56,067 nucleotides of DNA from an uncultured Eggerthellaceae bacterium (GCA_910588205.1 CAJUQK010000015.1:1-56067), one strand, 5' to 3'; shown: positions 41,995-51,667, counted from the first letter of the stretch. Numbers and translations are program-made. The notes: generated by a model not told the origin, from the sequence alone.

Positions 41995-43206
41995 TTAGCG
42001 CAGGTTGTAGGGGATCACCGTCTTCGGCAGGCCGTTCTCTCCGTAGATGATGTCAGGCTCTCCGGCAACAAGGGGCCGGAAGTAGTCTAGGGCCTCTTCG
42101 GTGATGCCCTGATAGTCAGGGAGGATCCACTCCTGGGGGAATGTCTTCACGAAGTTCGCGAACTCAGCCGCAGGCCCGGCGAAGTATCGCGGATCGTAAG
42201 ACCCTTCTGCCGTCTGGCCTCTGCGCACTCCCACCACTTGGGCGGTGAAGCCGGGATCAGCTGACCTCATGTGGGCCGAAAGCCCCAATTCGAAGGCTTC
42301 TGCTACATCTACCTTGGATTGGGCGAAGTTGGACGAGCGGGCGGCCCGGGAGAGGTCTTGGACCACACCGCGGGGCGCGATGCCTGCATCCAGGATCATC
42401 TGCTTCAACGTGAGGGCAGCTCCTCCGAGGACCGCGTGGGCGAAGCCGTCATTGGCGCTCTCGCCAGCGGAGATATAGGTGCCATCTGCATAGCGGGCCC
42501 CTTCGCTGATCACGATGTAGCAGGAGCCTTGGGCATCCATCTTCTGTTGCACGTGGCCGAGGAAGGCCTGGCGGTCGAAGGGGACCTCAGGGAGCACCAG
42601 CAGGTCAACGTCTCCCGAAAGGCAGCAGCTGGCCGCTAGCCATCCGGCATCCCGGCCCATGGTCTCCAGTACGAAGACCTCCGGGCGGGTGTAGGCATCG
42701 TAGTCCAACCGGGTGGCGTGGACCACCAGGTTCGCCAGCTTGGCAGCCGAAGGGAATCCGGGGCAGTGGTCCGGGGGCACTAGATCGTTGTCCACCGTCT
42801 TCGGGATGCCGATGAAGCGCTTCTCGGAGCCGTGGGCGGCCGCCCATTCAGAGAGCGCGTCCACGGTGTCCATGGAATCATTGCCTCCGATATAGAACAT
42901 CACCTCTATATCATGGGTATCCATCACCTCCACCAGGCGCTGGAAATCAGCCTCTTGGCCGCGCTTGAGCTTATAGCGGCACGTGCCCAACGCTGAGGAG
43001 GGGGTCTGCTTCAAGATATCCAGCTCTTGGGCGGGGAGGTCTGTCAGGTCATAGAGCTTGCCTTCCAAGACACCCTCTACCCCATTGATCCCGCCGAGGA
43101 CCTTCCCGTAGAGGGGGTTCAGCTGATTGGCCTTGACGACCCCGGCCAAGGAGGCGTTGATGACAGCGGTGGGCCCACCGGATTGGGCAACGAGACAGTT
43201 TCCCAT
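41995..43206 (-). CDS. pfp: Phosphofructokinase, PPi-dependent type
   Basis: Glycolytic phosphorylation of fructose 6-phosphate. 403 residues. Two positions indicate pyrophosphate rather than ATP as donor: Asp110 in YIGGNDSMDT and Lys136 in GIPKTVDNDL. The METMGRDAGWLAA and SEGARY segments complete the active site. AAGGAAG precedes the ATG and a perfect minus-strand TATAAT lies 45 bp upstream (43257-43252). PPi-PFKs of this type are common in anaerobic actinobacteria. Donor specificity is inferred from residues only. Confidence 0.92.
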   Translation of the reverse strand: MGNCLVAQSGGPTAVINASLAGVVKANQLNPLYGKVLGGINGVEGVLEGKLYDLTDLPAQELDILKQTPSSALGTCRYKLKRGQEADFQRLVEVMDTHDIEVMFYIGGNDSMDTVDALSEWAAAHGSEKRFIGIPKTVDNDLVPPDHCPGFPSAAKLANLVVHATRLDYDAYTRPEVFVLETMGRDAGWLAASCCLSGDVDLLVLPEVPFDRQAFLGHVQQKMDAQGSCYIVISEGARYADGTYISAGESANDGFAHAVLGGAALTLKQMILDAGIAPRGVVQDLSRAARSSNFAQSKVDVAEAFELGLSAHMRSADPGFTAQVVGVRRGQTAEGSYDPRYFAGPAAEFANFVKTFPQEWILPDYQGITEEALDYFRPLVAGEPDIIYGENGLPKTVIPYNLR

Positions 43207-43251
43207 AGCACTTCCTTACCTACTTAGTCCTATCTGCTCACTACGCTCGCG

Positions 43252-43257
43252 ATTATA
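43252..43257 (-). promoter_or_regulatory. Candidate -10 for pfp
   Basis: Minus-strand TATAAT about 45 bp upstream of the pfp ATG, in the divergent gap with the RecJ-RecQ gene. The -35 is poor. Confidence 0.5.
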
Positions 43258-43347
43258 GATTCATCCTATGGAGTTTTCCCACAGGGAGCCCATCTGTGAG
43301 AGAATCGACTCAAAAGGAACAAGGCTAGAAACCAAGAGGCTCATCGG

Positions 43348-46300
43348 ATGACCACACGTTTTAGGTTGCGTGGATGCGCGCCAGACGCGGTGGCGCGCCT
43401 GCAGTCGGCCTACGCTATGCCGGATTTCATGGCGCGCACGCTTGCCACAAGGGGGATAGATACGCCGGAGGCGCTGCAGGCCTTCCTGAACCCATCGCTG
43501 CCAACAGATTGGGAGAACCCTTACGACATGCCGGACATGCGGCAGATCGTAAGCCAGCTCAAGACGGCCATCTCCCAAGGTCAACATATCGTCGTCTTCG
43601 GTGATTTCGATCTCGACGGCATCTCTGCCACCACGGTCCTCACCCGCGGGCTGCGGGCCTTGGGGGCTAAGGTGACGCCGTTCATCCCGAAGCGCGCTGA
43701 AGAGGGCTACGGGCTTTCCCAAGCGGCCTTCCAGCGCATCCGTCCGCTCTCTCCAGATCTCATCATCACGGTGGATTGCGGCATCGCCTGCAAGGATGAG
43801 GTGGCGGCCATCCAGGACGCGGGGGTTGCGGTGATCATCACAGATCATCATGAAGCGGGAGATGCCGTACCCGAAGGCGTTCCAGTCTGCGATCCGAAGG
43901 CTGTAGCAGGACATCCTTCTGCCGTACTGGCGGGGGTGGGCGTGGCGCTCAAGGTGGTACAGGCGCTCGGAGGCGCTTGTGGATACCCGCATCTCTGGCG
44001 CAGCTACACTGACTTCGCGGCTTTGGGCACCGTGGCTGACCTCATGCCCATGAGGGGGGAGAACCGAGCCTTGGTGGCGGATGGCCTGGCTCGGATGAAC
44101 ACCGATCCACGCCCCTGCATCGCTGCGCTCATCGGCCAAGCGAAGCCCGATGGCAAGCCGCTCACCTCTACCAATCTGAGCTTCTCCTTGATTCCCCGCT
44201 TGAATGCGGCGGGACGCATGGGAGATGCCGAATGCGCTTTGGACCTCTTGATGACGGATAGCTACGACCAGGCTTGCGTTCTGGCTGAGAGGCTCGAGGC
44301 CATAAACGACCTACGCCGCGAGAAGGAATCGGAGCTCGCTGAGGTGGCCAAGGCTCAGGCAGCCCAGAAGTATCAGGGCGGACGGTCGGTGGTGGTGGCC
44401 GGCGTTGGTTGGCATGAGGGGGTCAAGGGCATCGTTGCCTCTCGATTGGTCAGCGCCTACCATGTGCCGGCCATGCTCTTCTCCATCGTGGGAGACGAAG
44501 CCCGCGGTTCGGGCCGCTCCTATGGTTCGGTCAACCTCTTCCAAGCGGTGGAGAGCGCATCTCGTCTGCTCACCCGCTTCGGCGGCCATGCTTCCGCGGT
44601 GGGCGTCACCCTGCCCGTTGAGAATCTTCCCGCTTTCGAAGCGGCGCTGGAAGCCTCTATGCAGGCGCTTCCCGAAGAGCAGTTCGAAGCCATGGTGGAT
44701 ATAGACGCTGTGGTGGATCTGGCTGAATTCACGTTGGAGAACGTGGGCCGTTTGGAGGAGCTGGCTCCCTTCGGCCAAGAAGCCCCTGAACCACGCTTCC
44801 TCGTGCGCAACGTCTCCCTCTCCCAAGGGCGTGCTGTGGGCGCAGGCAAGAACCATTTCTCCTTCCAGCTGACCGATGGTCGCTCCAGCGTGTCGGCCAT
44901 CATGTTCAATTGCGCAGACCTGGAGAGCTACCTTTCCAGTGACTGCCTGGCCGATGTGGCCTTCACTGCTCAGGTGGATGAGTGGCGCGGTCGTAAGAGC
45001 GTGAAGGCCATGGTCTCCTCCATCGTGGCGGCCCACCCTTGCCAGGCCTTATCGGATCTTCTGGATCCGCGGTTGGCAGAGTTCTTTGAAGACCTCTTCT
45101 CGGCCTGTGACAGCGGCGATGTCTCCGTGATGGACCGGGGGGCTGATCAGCACACGGGTGAGGCTTCTATCCAGTGGGCCCAACGTCGGAGCCGTTGGGA
45201 GCGGTTGGGCCAATCGGACCCTGCCCGGTTGGAACAGGAGCTCGTGAGCGCCCTCATCGGCAACGGCAGGCTCCACACGGCCCAGGCCGAGATCCTGCAT
45301 CGCTTGAAGAGCGGCCATTCCACCTTGGGTATCATGGCTACCGGGCGTGGGAAATCCCTCATCTTCCAGGTGCACGCGGCGATGCTCGCCCTCACCCAGC
45401 ACAAGACGAGCCTCTTCGTTTACCCCCTGCGTGCCCTCATGGCGGACCAGGCTTTCCATCTCGAACGTCGATTGGCCGAATTCGGCTTGGTCTGCAAGGT
45501 CTTGAACGGGGAGTGCTCCACTAAAGAGCGTGAGGAGATCTACGCAGGCTTAGAAGCGGGAGAGGTGGACATCATCATGACCACCCCGGAATTCCTCTTC
45601 TATCATGCAGAGAGGCTCTCCGCTTGCCAGCGGTTCGGCTTCATGGTGGTGGATGAAGCTCATCACATCGGTCAGTCGAAGGCGGGGCAGCGCCCGGCCT
45701 ATGCGCTCCTCGGGGATGTGGTGCAGAAGCTGGGGGCGCCGGTAGTCCTCGCGCTCACGGCTACAGCGCCGGAGGAGATAGCGAAGATGGCCTCTGCTTC
45801 CCTCTCCATCCAAGAGCGGGTGGTAGATGAAGCTTCTCGGGATAATCTGCACCTGGATGATCAGCGCAATATCCGCAACAGGGATGATTATCTTGCCCAT
45901 ATCGTTGCCAGCGGTGGGAAGTGCGTGGTCTACGTCAATTCCCGCGAGCAATCCGTAGGGGTAGCGCGCCGTTTGCGCCGCCGCGTTCCTCAGCTGGCTC
46001 TCCAGATCGGTTTCTACAATGCCGCCCTCTCTCGCCCTGAGCGCAAGCGCATCGAAGATCTCTTCCGTGCCGGTCAGCTCCAGGTGCTGGTGGCCACCTC
46101 GGCTTTCGGCGAGGGCATAGACATCCCGGATATCCGCCACGTGGTGCTCTATCACATGCCCTTCTCGGACGTGGAATTCAACCAGATGAGCGGCCGCGCC
46201 GGTCGGGATGGGGCGGATGCCTGGGTGCATCTGCTCTATGGGCGCGCAGACGTGACCATCAATGAGAACCTCCTCGCTGAGGTCACCCCCTGCCGCGATG

Positions 46301-46695
46301 TCATGGCCCAGGTCTATCGTCGCATGCGCACGCTCCAGGCAGAGCGGCCGGGTCAGATGATATCCATGGGCATCTCAGAATTGGCGCGCCTTGCTTCTGA
46401 TGACTTTCGCATCGTATCTCCCCAAGCGGCCCGGTGCGGCCTTTCCGTCTTCACGGAATTAGGGCTGATCGAATCCTCCCGCTCCTTCCAAGGGGGCTGT
46501 GAGGTCCACGGGTTCCGAGTGCGCGAGGGGGCGCCCCGGGTGGAGCTGACCGATTCGGTCCGCTATCAAGAGGGCATGGACGAGCTGGCGGGATTCAAGT
46601 CCTTCTGCGAGTGGGCTATGATGTGCGATATGGCGGGGTTGGTGGCGCGGATCTGCCGCCCCATCACACCAAAGTATGAGGATCAGGGAAGATGA
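43348..46695 (+). CDS. RecJ-RecQ fusion: 5'-3' ssDNA exonuclease joined to a RecQ-type helicase
   Basis: 1115 residues. The N-terminal half (about 1-560) is RecJ: VVFGDFDLDGIS with Asp86/Asp88/Asp90, TVDCG, the DHH triplet at 166-168, the DHHA1 block near RSYGSVNLFQ and FGGHASAVGVTL, and an OB-like segment. The C-terminal half (about 630-1050) is a superfamily 2 helicase: Walker A ATGRGKS (664-670), DEAH at 769-772, LALTATAPEEI and a RecQ-like QMSGRAGRDG. The canonical RecQ zinc-binding cysteines and HRDC domain are not evident. Catalytic residues of both halves look intact. RecQ and RecJ cooperate in RecF-pathway end resection, so the fusion would couple unwinding and degradation. It overlaps rel by 4 bp. 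Confidence 0.92.
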   Translation: MTTRFRLRGCAPDAVARLQSAYAMPDFMARTLATRGIDTPEALQAFLNPSLPTDWENPYDMPDMRQIVSQLKTAISQGQHIVVFGDFDLDGISATTVLTRGLRALGAKVTPFIPKRAEEGYGLSQAAFQRIRPLSPDLIITVDCGIACKDEVAAIQDAGVAVIITDHHEAGDAVPEGVPVCDPKAVAGHPSAVLAGVGVALKVVQALGGACGYPHLWRSYTDFAALGTVADLMPMRGENRALVADGLARMNTDPRPCIAALIGQAKPDGKPLTSTNLSFSLIPRLNAAGRMGDAECALDLLMTDSYDQACVLAERLEAINDLRREKESELAEVAKAQAAQKYQGGRSVVVAGVGWHEGVKGIVASRLVSAYHVPAMLFSIVGDEARGSGRSYGSVNLFQAVESASRLLTRFGGHASAVGVTLPVENLPAFEAALEASMQALPEEQFEAMVDIDAVVDLAEFTLENVGRLEELAPFGQEAPEPRFLVRNVSLSQGRAVGAGKNHFSFQLTDGRSSVSAIMFNCADLESYLSSDCLADVAFTAQVDEWRGRKSVKAMVSSIVAAHPCQALSDLLDPRLAEFFEDLFSACDSGDVSVMDRGADQHTGEASIQWAQRRSRWERLGQSDPARLEQELVSALIGNGRLHTAQAEILHRLKSGHSTLGIMATGRGKSLIFQVHAAMLALTQHKTSLFVYPLRALMADQAFHLERRLAEFGLVCKVLNGECSTKEREEIYAGLEAGEVDIIMTTPEFLFYHAERLSACQRFGFMVVDEAHHIGQSKAGQRPAYALLGDVVQKLGAPVVLALTATAPEEIAKMASASLSIQERVVDEASRDNLHLDDQRNIRNRDDYLAHIVASGGKCVVYVNSREQSVGVARRLRRRVPQLALQIGFYNAALSRPERKRIEDLFRAGQLQVLVATSAFGEGIDIPDIRHVVLYHMPFSDVEFNQMSGRAGRDGADAWVHLLYGRADVTINENLLAEVTPCRDVMAQVYRRMRTLQAERPGQMISMGISELARLASDDFRIVSPQAARCGLSVFTELGLIESSRSFQGGCEVHGFRVREGAPRVELTDSVRYQEGMDELAGFKSFCEWAMMCDMAGLVARICRPITPKYEDQGR

Positions 46696-48983
46696 CGGGT
46701 AAGACCGAGGTAACGGAGAAGTTCAAAACGCCGGATGAGGCGTTCGCTCAGCTGGAAGAGCTGACCCAGGGGTATATGTCGGCTGATGAGCGCAGCATGC
46801 TCACGCGCGCCTATCGCTTCGCCTCAGCGGCCCACGAGGGCCAGAAGCGCAAGTCGGGGGAGCCGTTCATCGTCCATCCCATCGAGGTGGGCGTGATCTT
46901 GGCTGATCTGCGCATGGATGCGGAGACGGTCTGTGCGGCTCTGCTCCATGACACGGTGGAAGACACTGACATCACGGCTGATGTTGTGGAAGAGGAGTTC
47001 GGCTCCGATGTGCGCCAGTTGGTGGAAGGTGTCACCAAGATCACCCGGATAGAAGTGGAATCCCTCTCGGATGAGCAGGCGGCCACGTTCCGCAAGATGC
47101 TGGTGGCCATGAGCAAGGACATCCGCGTCATCGTCATCAAGCTGGCTGACCGGTTGCATAACATGCGCACCCTCTCATCGCTGCGGGAGGACCGGCGCAT
47201 CTTCAAATCTCGGGAGACCTTGGATATCTACGCTCCCATCGCCCATCGGTTGGGCATCAATTCCATCAAATGGGAGCTGGAAGACCTCTCCTTCTTCTAC
47301 CTGGAGCCCAACAAATACAAGCAGGTCAGTCGCATGGTGACCGATACGCGGGCGGAGCGAGAGGACTACCTCTCCAACGTGGTGGACATCATCGCGGAGG
47401 AGATGGAGAAGGTGGGGGTAGACGCGAAGGTGATGGGGCGCCCGAAGCACCTCTACTCCATCTATCAGAAGATGTCGAAGAAGGGCAAGGGCTTCTCTGA
47501 GATCTACGACCTCATCGCCGTGCGCATCATCGTCCCTACGGTGAAGGATTGCTACTCCGCCCTTGGTGCGGTGCATACCCTCTGGCATCCCATGCCGGGA
47601 CGCTTCAAGGATTACATCGCCATGCCGAAGTACAACATGTACCAGTCCCTCCATACCACGGTGATGGGACCGGCTGGCCGTCCTCTGGAGGTGCAGATCC
47701 GCACGGAGGAAATGCATCGGGCAAGCGAATACGGCGTGGCGGCCCACTGGCGCTACAAGGAGGGCGGCGGCAAGGTCAGCGCCGATGAGTTGGACAAGCA
47801 GCTCGCCTGGTTGCGGGAGATGGTGGACTGGCAGGATGAAACGGAGGATTCCCGGGAATTCCTGAAGTCCCTCAAGATGGATCTGGATAACCAGGACGTC
47901 TACGTCTTCACCCCCAACGGTGACGTGAAGACCCTGCGGGCGGGGGCTACGCCGGTGGATTTCGCCTATGCCATCCATACCGAAGTGGGCAACCATTGCG
48001 TGGGGGCGAAGGTGAATGGGACCATCGTACCGCTCACCTACGAGCTCAAGGTGGGGGACAGAGTAGAGGTGCTGACCTCTAAGAACGCCTCTCCCTCCCG
48101 AGATTGGTTGAGCATCGTGCGCACCCCCTCGGCGCGGAATAAGATCCGCAGCTACTTCTCGAAGGTGACCCGCTCCACTGATCTGCAAGACGGCCGTGAC
48201 ATGCTCCTGCGGGAGATGCGCAAGCACGGCCTGGGGCTCTCTTCGGCCCGCACGACCAAGGCCCTCAAGACGGTGTCGGTGGCCATGGGCTTCCCCGAGC
48301 CGGATGACATGTTCGTCCAGCTCGCCCGAGGCAAGGAGAGCGCTCAGCACGTGGCGAATCGCCTGTTGAAGCTCTTGGTGGATTCAGCGAACGCGGAGAC
48401 GGATAAGGCCCGGGTGGGAGCGGGTGAGGGCTCAACAGGCATCGTGCCTCCCATGCTCACCAGCGTCAAGGGCCAGAAGAAGCACGAGACCCATTCCTCC
48501 AACGGCATCATCGTCAAAGGAGTGGATGATATCTTGGTGCGTCTATCCCGCTGCTGCAACCCTGTGCCAGGGGATGAGATCGTTGGCTTCGTCACCCGAG
48601 GGCGCGGCGTCTCCGTCCATCGGGCTGATTGTCCCAATGCGGATGATCTGCGCAGCAACCCCGAGCGCATCATCGAAGTGCAATGGGAGGGCAAGCCCTC
48701 CTCGTCTGCTCTCTACAAGATAGAGATCCATGTGGAGGCGCTGGACCGCATGAACCTTCTGCTGGATGTCACACGCGTGCTCTCTGAGGTGGGAGCGAAC
48801 GTGCTGTCCTGTTCCACCAATACCCATCGTGACGGGGTGGTGGAGATGCGCTTCTTGTTCGAAGTGGGGGATATCTCCAAGATAGAACCGGCCTTAGAGG
48901 GTCTGAAAGCCATTGACGGCGTATTCGATGCCCGACGCATGCTTCCGGGAGAAGCGGTGGGGGCTACCAAGGGAGGCAGATGA
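46692..48983 (+). CDS. rel: Bifunctional (p)ppGpp synthetase/hydrolase (Rel/RSH)
   Basis: Stringent-response enzyme. 763 residues in the order HD hydrolase (about 50-190, with His86-Asp87 in LLHDTVEDTDI), synthetase (about 235-380), TGS (about 405-465, VYVFTPNGDVKTLRAGATPVDFAYAI), zinc-finger/RIS-like CCNPVPGDEI, and C-terminal ACT. The synthetase carries RFKD in PGRFKDYIAMPK, the form typical of bifunctional enzymes. The HD motif is intact, so both activities are expected. The start ATG overlaps the RecJ-RecQ stop (ATGA). Confidence 0.96.
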   Translation: MTGKTEVTEKFKTPDEAFAQLEELTQGYMSADERSMLTRAYRFASAAHEGQKRKSGEPFIVHPIEVGVILADLRMDAETVCAALLHDTVEDTDITADVVEEEFGSDVRQLVEGVTKITRIEVESLSDEQAATFRKMLVAMSKDIRVIVIKLADRLHNMRTLSSLREDRRIFKSRETLDIYAPIAHRLGINSIKWELEDLSFFYLEPNKYKQVSRMVTDTRAEREDYLSNVVDIIAEEMEKVGVDAKVMGRPKHLYSIYQKMSKKGKGFSEIYDLIAVRIIVPTVKDCYSALGAVHTLWHPMPGRFKDYIAMPKYNMYQSLHTTVMGPAGRPLEVQIRTEEMHRASEYGVAAHWRYKEGGGKVSADELDKQLAWLREMVDWQDETEDSREFLKSLKMDLDNQDVYVFTPNGDVKTLRAGATPVDFAYAIHTEVGNHCVGAKVNGTIVPLTYELKVGDRVEVLTSKNASPSRDWLSIVRTPSARNKIRSYFSKVTRSTDLQDGRDMLLREMRKHGLGLSSARTTKALKTVSVAMGFPEPDDMFVQLARGKESAQHVANRLLKLLVDSANAETDKARVGAGEGSTGIVPPMLTSVKGQKKHETHSSNGIIVKGVDDILVRLSRCCNPVPGDEIVGFVTRGRGVSVHRADCPNADDLRSNPERIIEVQWEGKPSSSALYKIEIHVEALDRMNLLLDVTRVLSEVGANVLSCSTNTHRDGVVEMRFLFEVGDISKIEPALEGLKAIDGVFDARRMLPGEAVGATKGGR

Positions 48984-48984
48984 T

Positions 48985-49656
48985 ATGGATCGAGCGACTT
49001 CGGTCAAAGGCCTGTGCGTAGATGTCGAGATCTTGGTGATGGGTCCTCTGGAGAATAACGTCTACATCATCTCTGACGGTGCGGGCACGTTCGTGGTAGA
49101 TCCCACGACGAATGCGGATGCCATCATCGCAGCCCTGGACGGCCGTCCGTTGGATGCCATCCTGCTCACCCATGCTCATTGGGATCACACCGGTGCTGCC
49201 GCGGAGCTCCGCGAACGCACGGGTGCCAAGGTCATCGCCAGCAGCGGAGATGCCCCAGACATCGAACAGCCCCATCCTGGAGGCACCAGCCGCGTCGCTG
49301 AGGCGTGCCCTGTGGATGTCCGCGTTCATCAGGGGGATACGGTGAATGTGGGGAATATGGCCTGGAAGGTGCTGGAGACACCAGGACATACGAAGGGTTC
49401 TCTTTGTCTATTCATCATCCCGGCGTTTGGGAACCATGGGGAGGGGCTGCCTGTGCTCATCTCCGGGGATACCCTGTTCAAGGGCACGTTCGGGCGGACC
49501 GACTTCGAGGGTGGCTCCCTTGAGGACATGGGACATTCCATGAAGAGGCTGGCTGCGCTCCCCGATGACGTGGCTGTGCTGCCGGGCCATAACGATCTCA
49601 CCACCATCGGAGACGAACGGCGCACCTTTGCTCTCTTCGGTGATGAACCGGAGTGA
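48985..49656 (+). CDS. Metallo-beta-lactamase-fold hydrolase (GloB-like)
   Basis: 223 residues. The zinc motif THAHWDHTGAAAEL lies near 55-68, with later ligands in ETPGHTKGSLCLF and SGDTLFKGTFGRTDF and PGHNDLTTIGDE. This pattern matches small hydroxyacylglutathione-hydrolase-like proteins; the gene is often next to rel in actinobacteria and Firmicutes. The substrate is not known. The ATG at 48985 follows AAGGGAGG and lies 1 bp after the rel stop. Confidence 0.88.
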   Translation: MDRATSVKGLCVDVEILVMGPLENNVYIISDGAGTFVVDPTTNADAIIAALDGRPLDAILLTHAHWDHTGAAAELRERTGAKVIASSGDAPDIEQPHPGGTSRVAEACPVDVRVHQGDTVNVGNMAWKVLETPGHTKGSLCLFIIPAFGNHGEGLPVLISGDTLFKGTFGRTDFEGGSLEDMGHSMKRLAALPDDVAVLPGHNDLTTIGDERRTFALFGDEPE

Positions 49657-49779
49657 GCCCAGAAGCCCTTTGTTCACGCCGGTGCTCGGAGTGAACCTTT
49701 GCCTCCTGAGGCTGGCGCCTCCGCGCTCTACGCGCTTCACCCTCGCGTAGGAGGTGCCATCCGCGGAGCGTCTGACAGA

Positions 49780-49796
49780 CTGTCACCAAACCGTCG
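49780..49796 (+). promoter_or_regulatory. Pho-box-like element upstream of pit
   Basis: CTGTCA-CCAAA-CCGTCG, matching the CTGTCA-N5-CTGTCA layout of PhoB sites with two mismatches in the second half-site. It lies just upstream of where the -35 would be for the -10-like TAGAAT at 49819-49824. A neighbouring TCTGACAG makes a partial dyad with it. Confidence 0.4.
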
Positions 49797-49818
49797 TTCC
49801 CAGTGGGACGGCCGATGC

Positions 49819-49824
49819 TAGAAT
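49819..49824 (+). promoter_or_regulatory. Candidate -10 for pit
   Basis: TAGAAT in GATGCTAGAATGAG, 35 bp before the TTG start of pit. Confidence 0.45.
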
Positions 49825-49859
49825 GAGCGCGTAAGTCAGCGTTCCCGATGGAGGACCCC

Positions 49860-50918
49860 TTGGATCTCAGCTGGTCGTTCTTCCTTGCTCAGCTCATGGG
49901 CAATCCTCTCTTGCTGGTGGTGGCTCTCCTCAATATCGGTGTCATCATCGTGAACGGTGCCACGGATGCGCCCAACGCCATCGCTACGGTCGTATCCACC
50001 CGGGCCATGAAGCCTCGCCATGCCATCATCATGGCGGCTATCTGCAATTTCGTGGGGCTGCTGGTCATATCCTTCGTATCTCCTGCTGTGGCTCAGACCA
50101 TATTCGGCATGGTGGATTTCGGGGGAGATGCGCATCAGGCGCTGGTGGCGCTCATGGCAGCCATGGTGGCCATCATCGTCTGGGGTGCCACGGCCTGGTG
50201 GTTCGGTATTCCCACCTCCCAGTCTCATTCGCTGATCGCAGGGCTCACCGGCGCCGCCATCGCCCTCATGAACGGGGTGGATGCCATCAATTGGAGCGAA
50301 TGGGTGAAGGTTATCTACGGCATCCTGCTCTCTACGCTCATGGGATTCGCCTTCGGATGGGCGAACTTCAAGATCATCCGGCGGGTATTCCGCAATGCCA
50401 ACCGCCAGTCCGCGAACCGGTTCTTCAAATGGGCTCAGATCCTGGCCGGGGCAGGCGTTGCCTTCATGCACGGCGCCCAAGACGGACAGAAGTTCATGGG
50501 CATCTTCATCCTGGCCATCATGATGGCGGCCGGGCTGGGCATGAGCACGGATGCGCTGAGCGCTCTTCCTGTGTGGCTCATGCTCATCTGCGCTCTCACC
50601 ATGGGGTTCGGCACGGCGGTGGGTGGCGAGCGCATCATCAAGAGCGTAGGGGTGGACATGGTGAAGCTGGAGGCGTTCCAGGGGTTCGCAGCGAGCTTCT
50701 CCACGTGCGTCAGCTTGGCTGTGGCCACCTTCGGGGGTTTACCGGTCTCTACCACCCATACGAACACCACGGCTATCATGGGTGTAGGAGCTGCGAAGAA
50801 TCCGAAGGGCGTCAAATGGTCCATAGCCATAGACATGGTGAAGACCTGGGTGCTAACGTTTCCCGGGTGTGGGCTTTTGGGATTCATCTGCGCGAAGCTT
50901 TTCTTGATCATCCTGTAG
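49860..50918 (+). CDS. pit: Inorganic phosphate transporter, Pit family
   Basis: Metal-phosphate/H+ symporter. 352 residues with about ten membrane helices in two inverted halves. The duplicated signature appears as VNGATDAPNAIATVV and MHGAQDGQKFMGIF, and the TSQSHSLIAGLTGA/STTHTNTTAIMGVGA pair matches. The TTG at 49860 is chosen because GGAGG (49850-49854) precedes it; the ATG at 49848 overlaps that GGAGG itself. A DUF47 gene follows at 15 bp, the typical Pit partner. Confidence 0.93.
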   Translation: MDLSWSFFLAQLMGNPLLLVVALLNIGVIIVNGATDAPNAIATVVSTRAMKPRHAIIMAAICNFVGLLVISFVSPAVAQTIFGMVDFGGDAHQALVALMAAMVAIIVWGATAWWFGIPTSQSHSLIAGLTGAAIALMNGVDAINWSEWVKVIYGILLSTLMGFAFGWANFKIIRRVFRNANRQSANRFFKWAQILAGAGVAFMHGAQDGQKFMGIFILAIMMAAGLGMSTDALSALPVWLMLICALTMGFGTAVGGERIIKSVGVDMVKLEAFQGFAASFSTCVSLAVATFGGLPVSTTHTNTTAIMGVGAAKNPKGVKWSIAIDMVKTWVLTFPGCGLLGFICAKLFLIIL

Positions 50919-50933
50919 GGGAAGGTTGGTACG

Positions 50934-51563
50934 ATGGCGAAGAAGAACAAGTTCGACTACTTCAAGGCCTACGAGAAGCTGACCTCGTTGGCGGTCCAAG
51001 AATCCGAGCTGCTCATCGATTCGCTCAAGACGTTCCAGGATGCGGCGTCTCTTGCGCATACCATGGAAGAGATGCATGAGCTTGAGAATCGGGGCGACAA
51101 CATCAATCATGACATCTTCGAGAGTGCAGCCACGGATTTCATGCCTCCCGTTGACCGTGAGGACATCGTAGAGCTCGCTTCGGCTTTGGATAACGTCTTG
51201 GATTACATCGATGACGTGGTGGGGCACATGTTCATGTACGACGTGTCCGTCATCCCTGAAGACGCCATGAAGTTCGCCGGGCTCATCAAGAAGTCCTGCA
51301 AGGCGCTGGATGCCATGATGTGCGAATTCCATAACTTCAAGAAGAACAAGAAGTTCAAGCAGCTTCTGGTGGATATCAACTCCTACGAGGAAGAGGCTGA
51401 CCACCTCTACACCTCCGCCATGCGCTACCTGCACACGAAGGACAACAAGGAAGTCATGCATGTGCTGGTGTGGTCGCGCATCTACGAGCGGATGGAGAAA
51501 TGCTGCGATGCCACAGAGCACGCCGCAGACATCGTCAGCACCATCGTGCTGAAGAATACCTAG
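50934..51563 (+). CDS. DUF47/PhoU-like accessory protein of Pit
   Basis: 209 residues, all-helical, PhoU-like fold. FDYFKAYEKLTSLAVQESEL opens the protein, and EELENRGDNINHDIF-type acidic heptads (around 45-60) and the C-terminal RIYERMEKCCDATEHAADIV supply the metal-binding residues seen in PhoU relatives. Thought to regulate or stabilise its Pit partner, with which it is co-transcribed. A hairpin terminator follows at 51593. Confidence 0.9.
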   Translation: MAKKNKFDYFKAYEKLTSLAVQESELLIDSLKTFQDAASLAHTMEEMHELENRGDNINHDIFESAATDFMPPVDREDIVELASALDNVLDYIDDVVGHMFMYDVSVIPEDAMKFAGLIKKSCKALDAMMCEFHNFKKNKKFKQLLVDINSYEEEADHLYTSAMRYLHTKDNKEVMHVLVWSRIYERMEKCCDATEHAADIVSTIVLKNT

Positions 51564-51592
51564 AGCTTCCTGCCCGCTTCCCTGAGGGGTGT

Positions 51593-51619
51593 GATGGGTG
51601 CGGAGGTATCCTACCCATC
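51593..51619. terminator. Terminator between DUF47 and the aminotransferase
   Basis: GATGGGT-gc-GGA-ggta-TCC-t-ACCCATC hairpin between two convergent genes. It has no strong T-run, so termination strength is uncertain. Confidence 0.55.
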
Positions 51620-51667
51620 TGTCAGGCTGTTCTCAGGCACCCATCCAGCCTTCCTTCGCGCCGGGGC

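Noticed and set aside
47175..48350. A 391-codon minus-strand frame opposite rel
   Set aside because: Antisense shadow with His/Leu-rich composition; rel has intact HD, synthetase and TGS domains.
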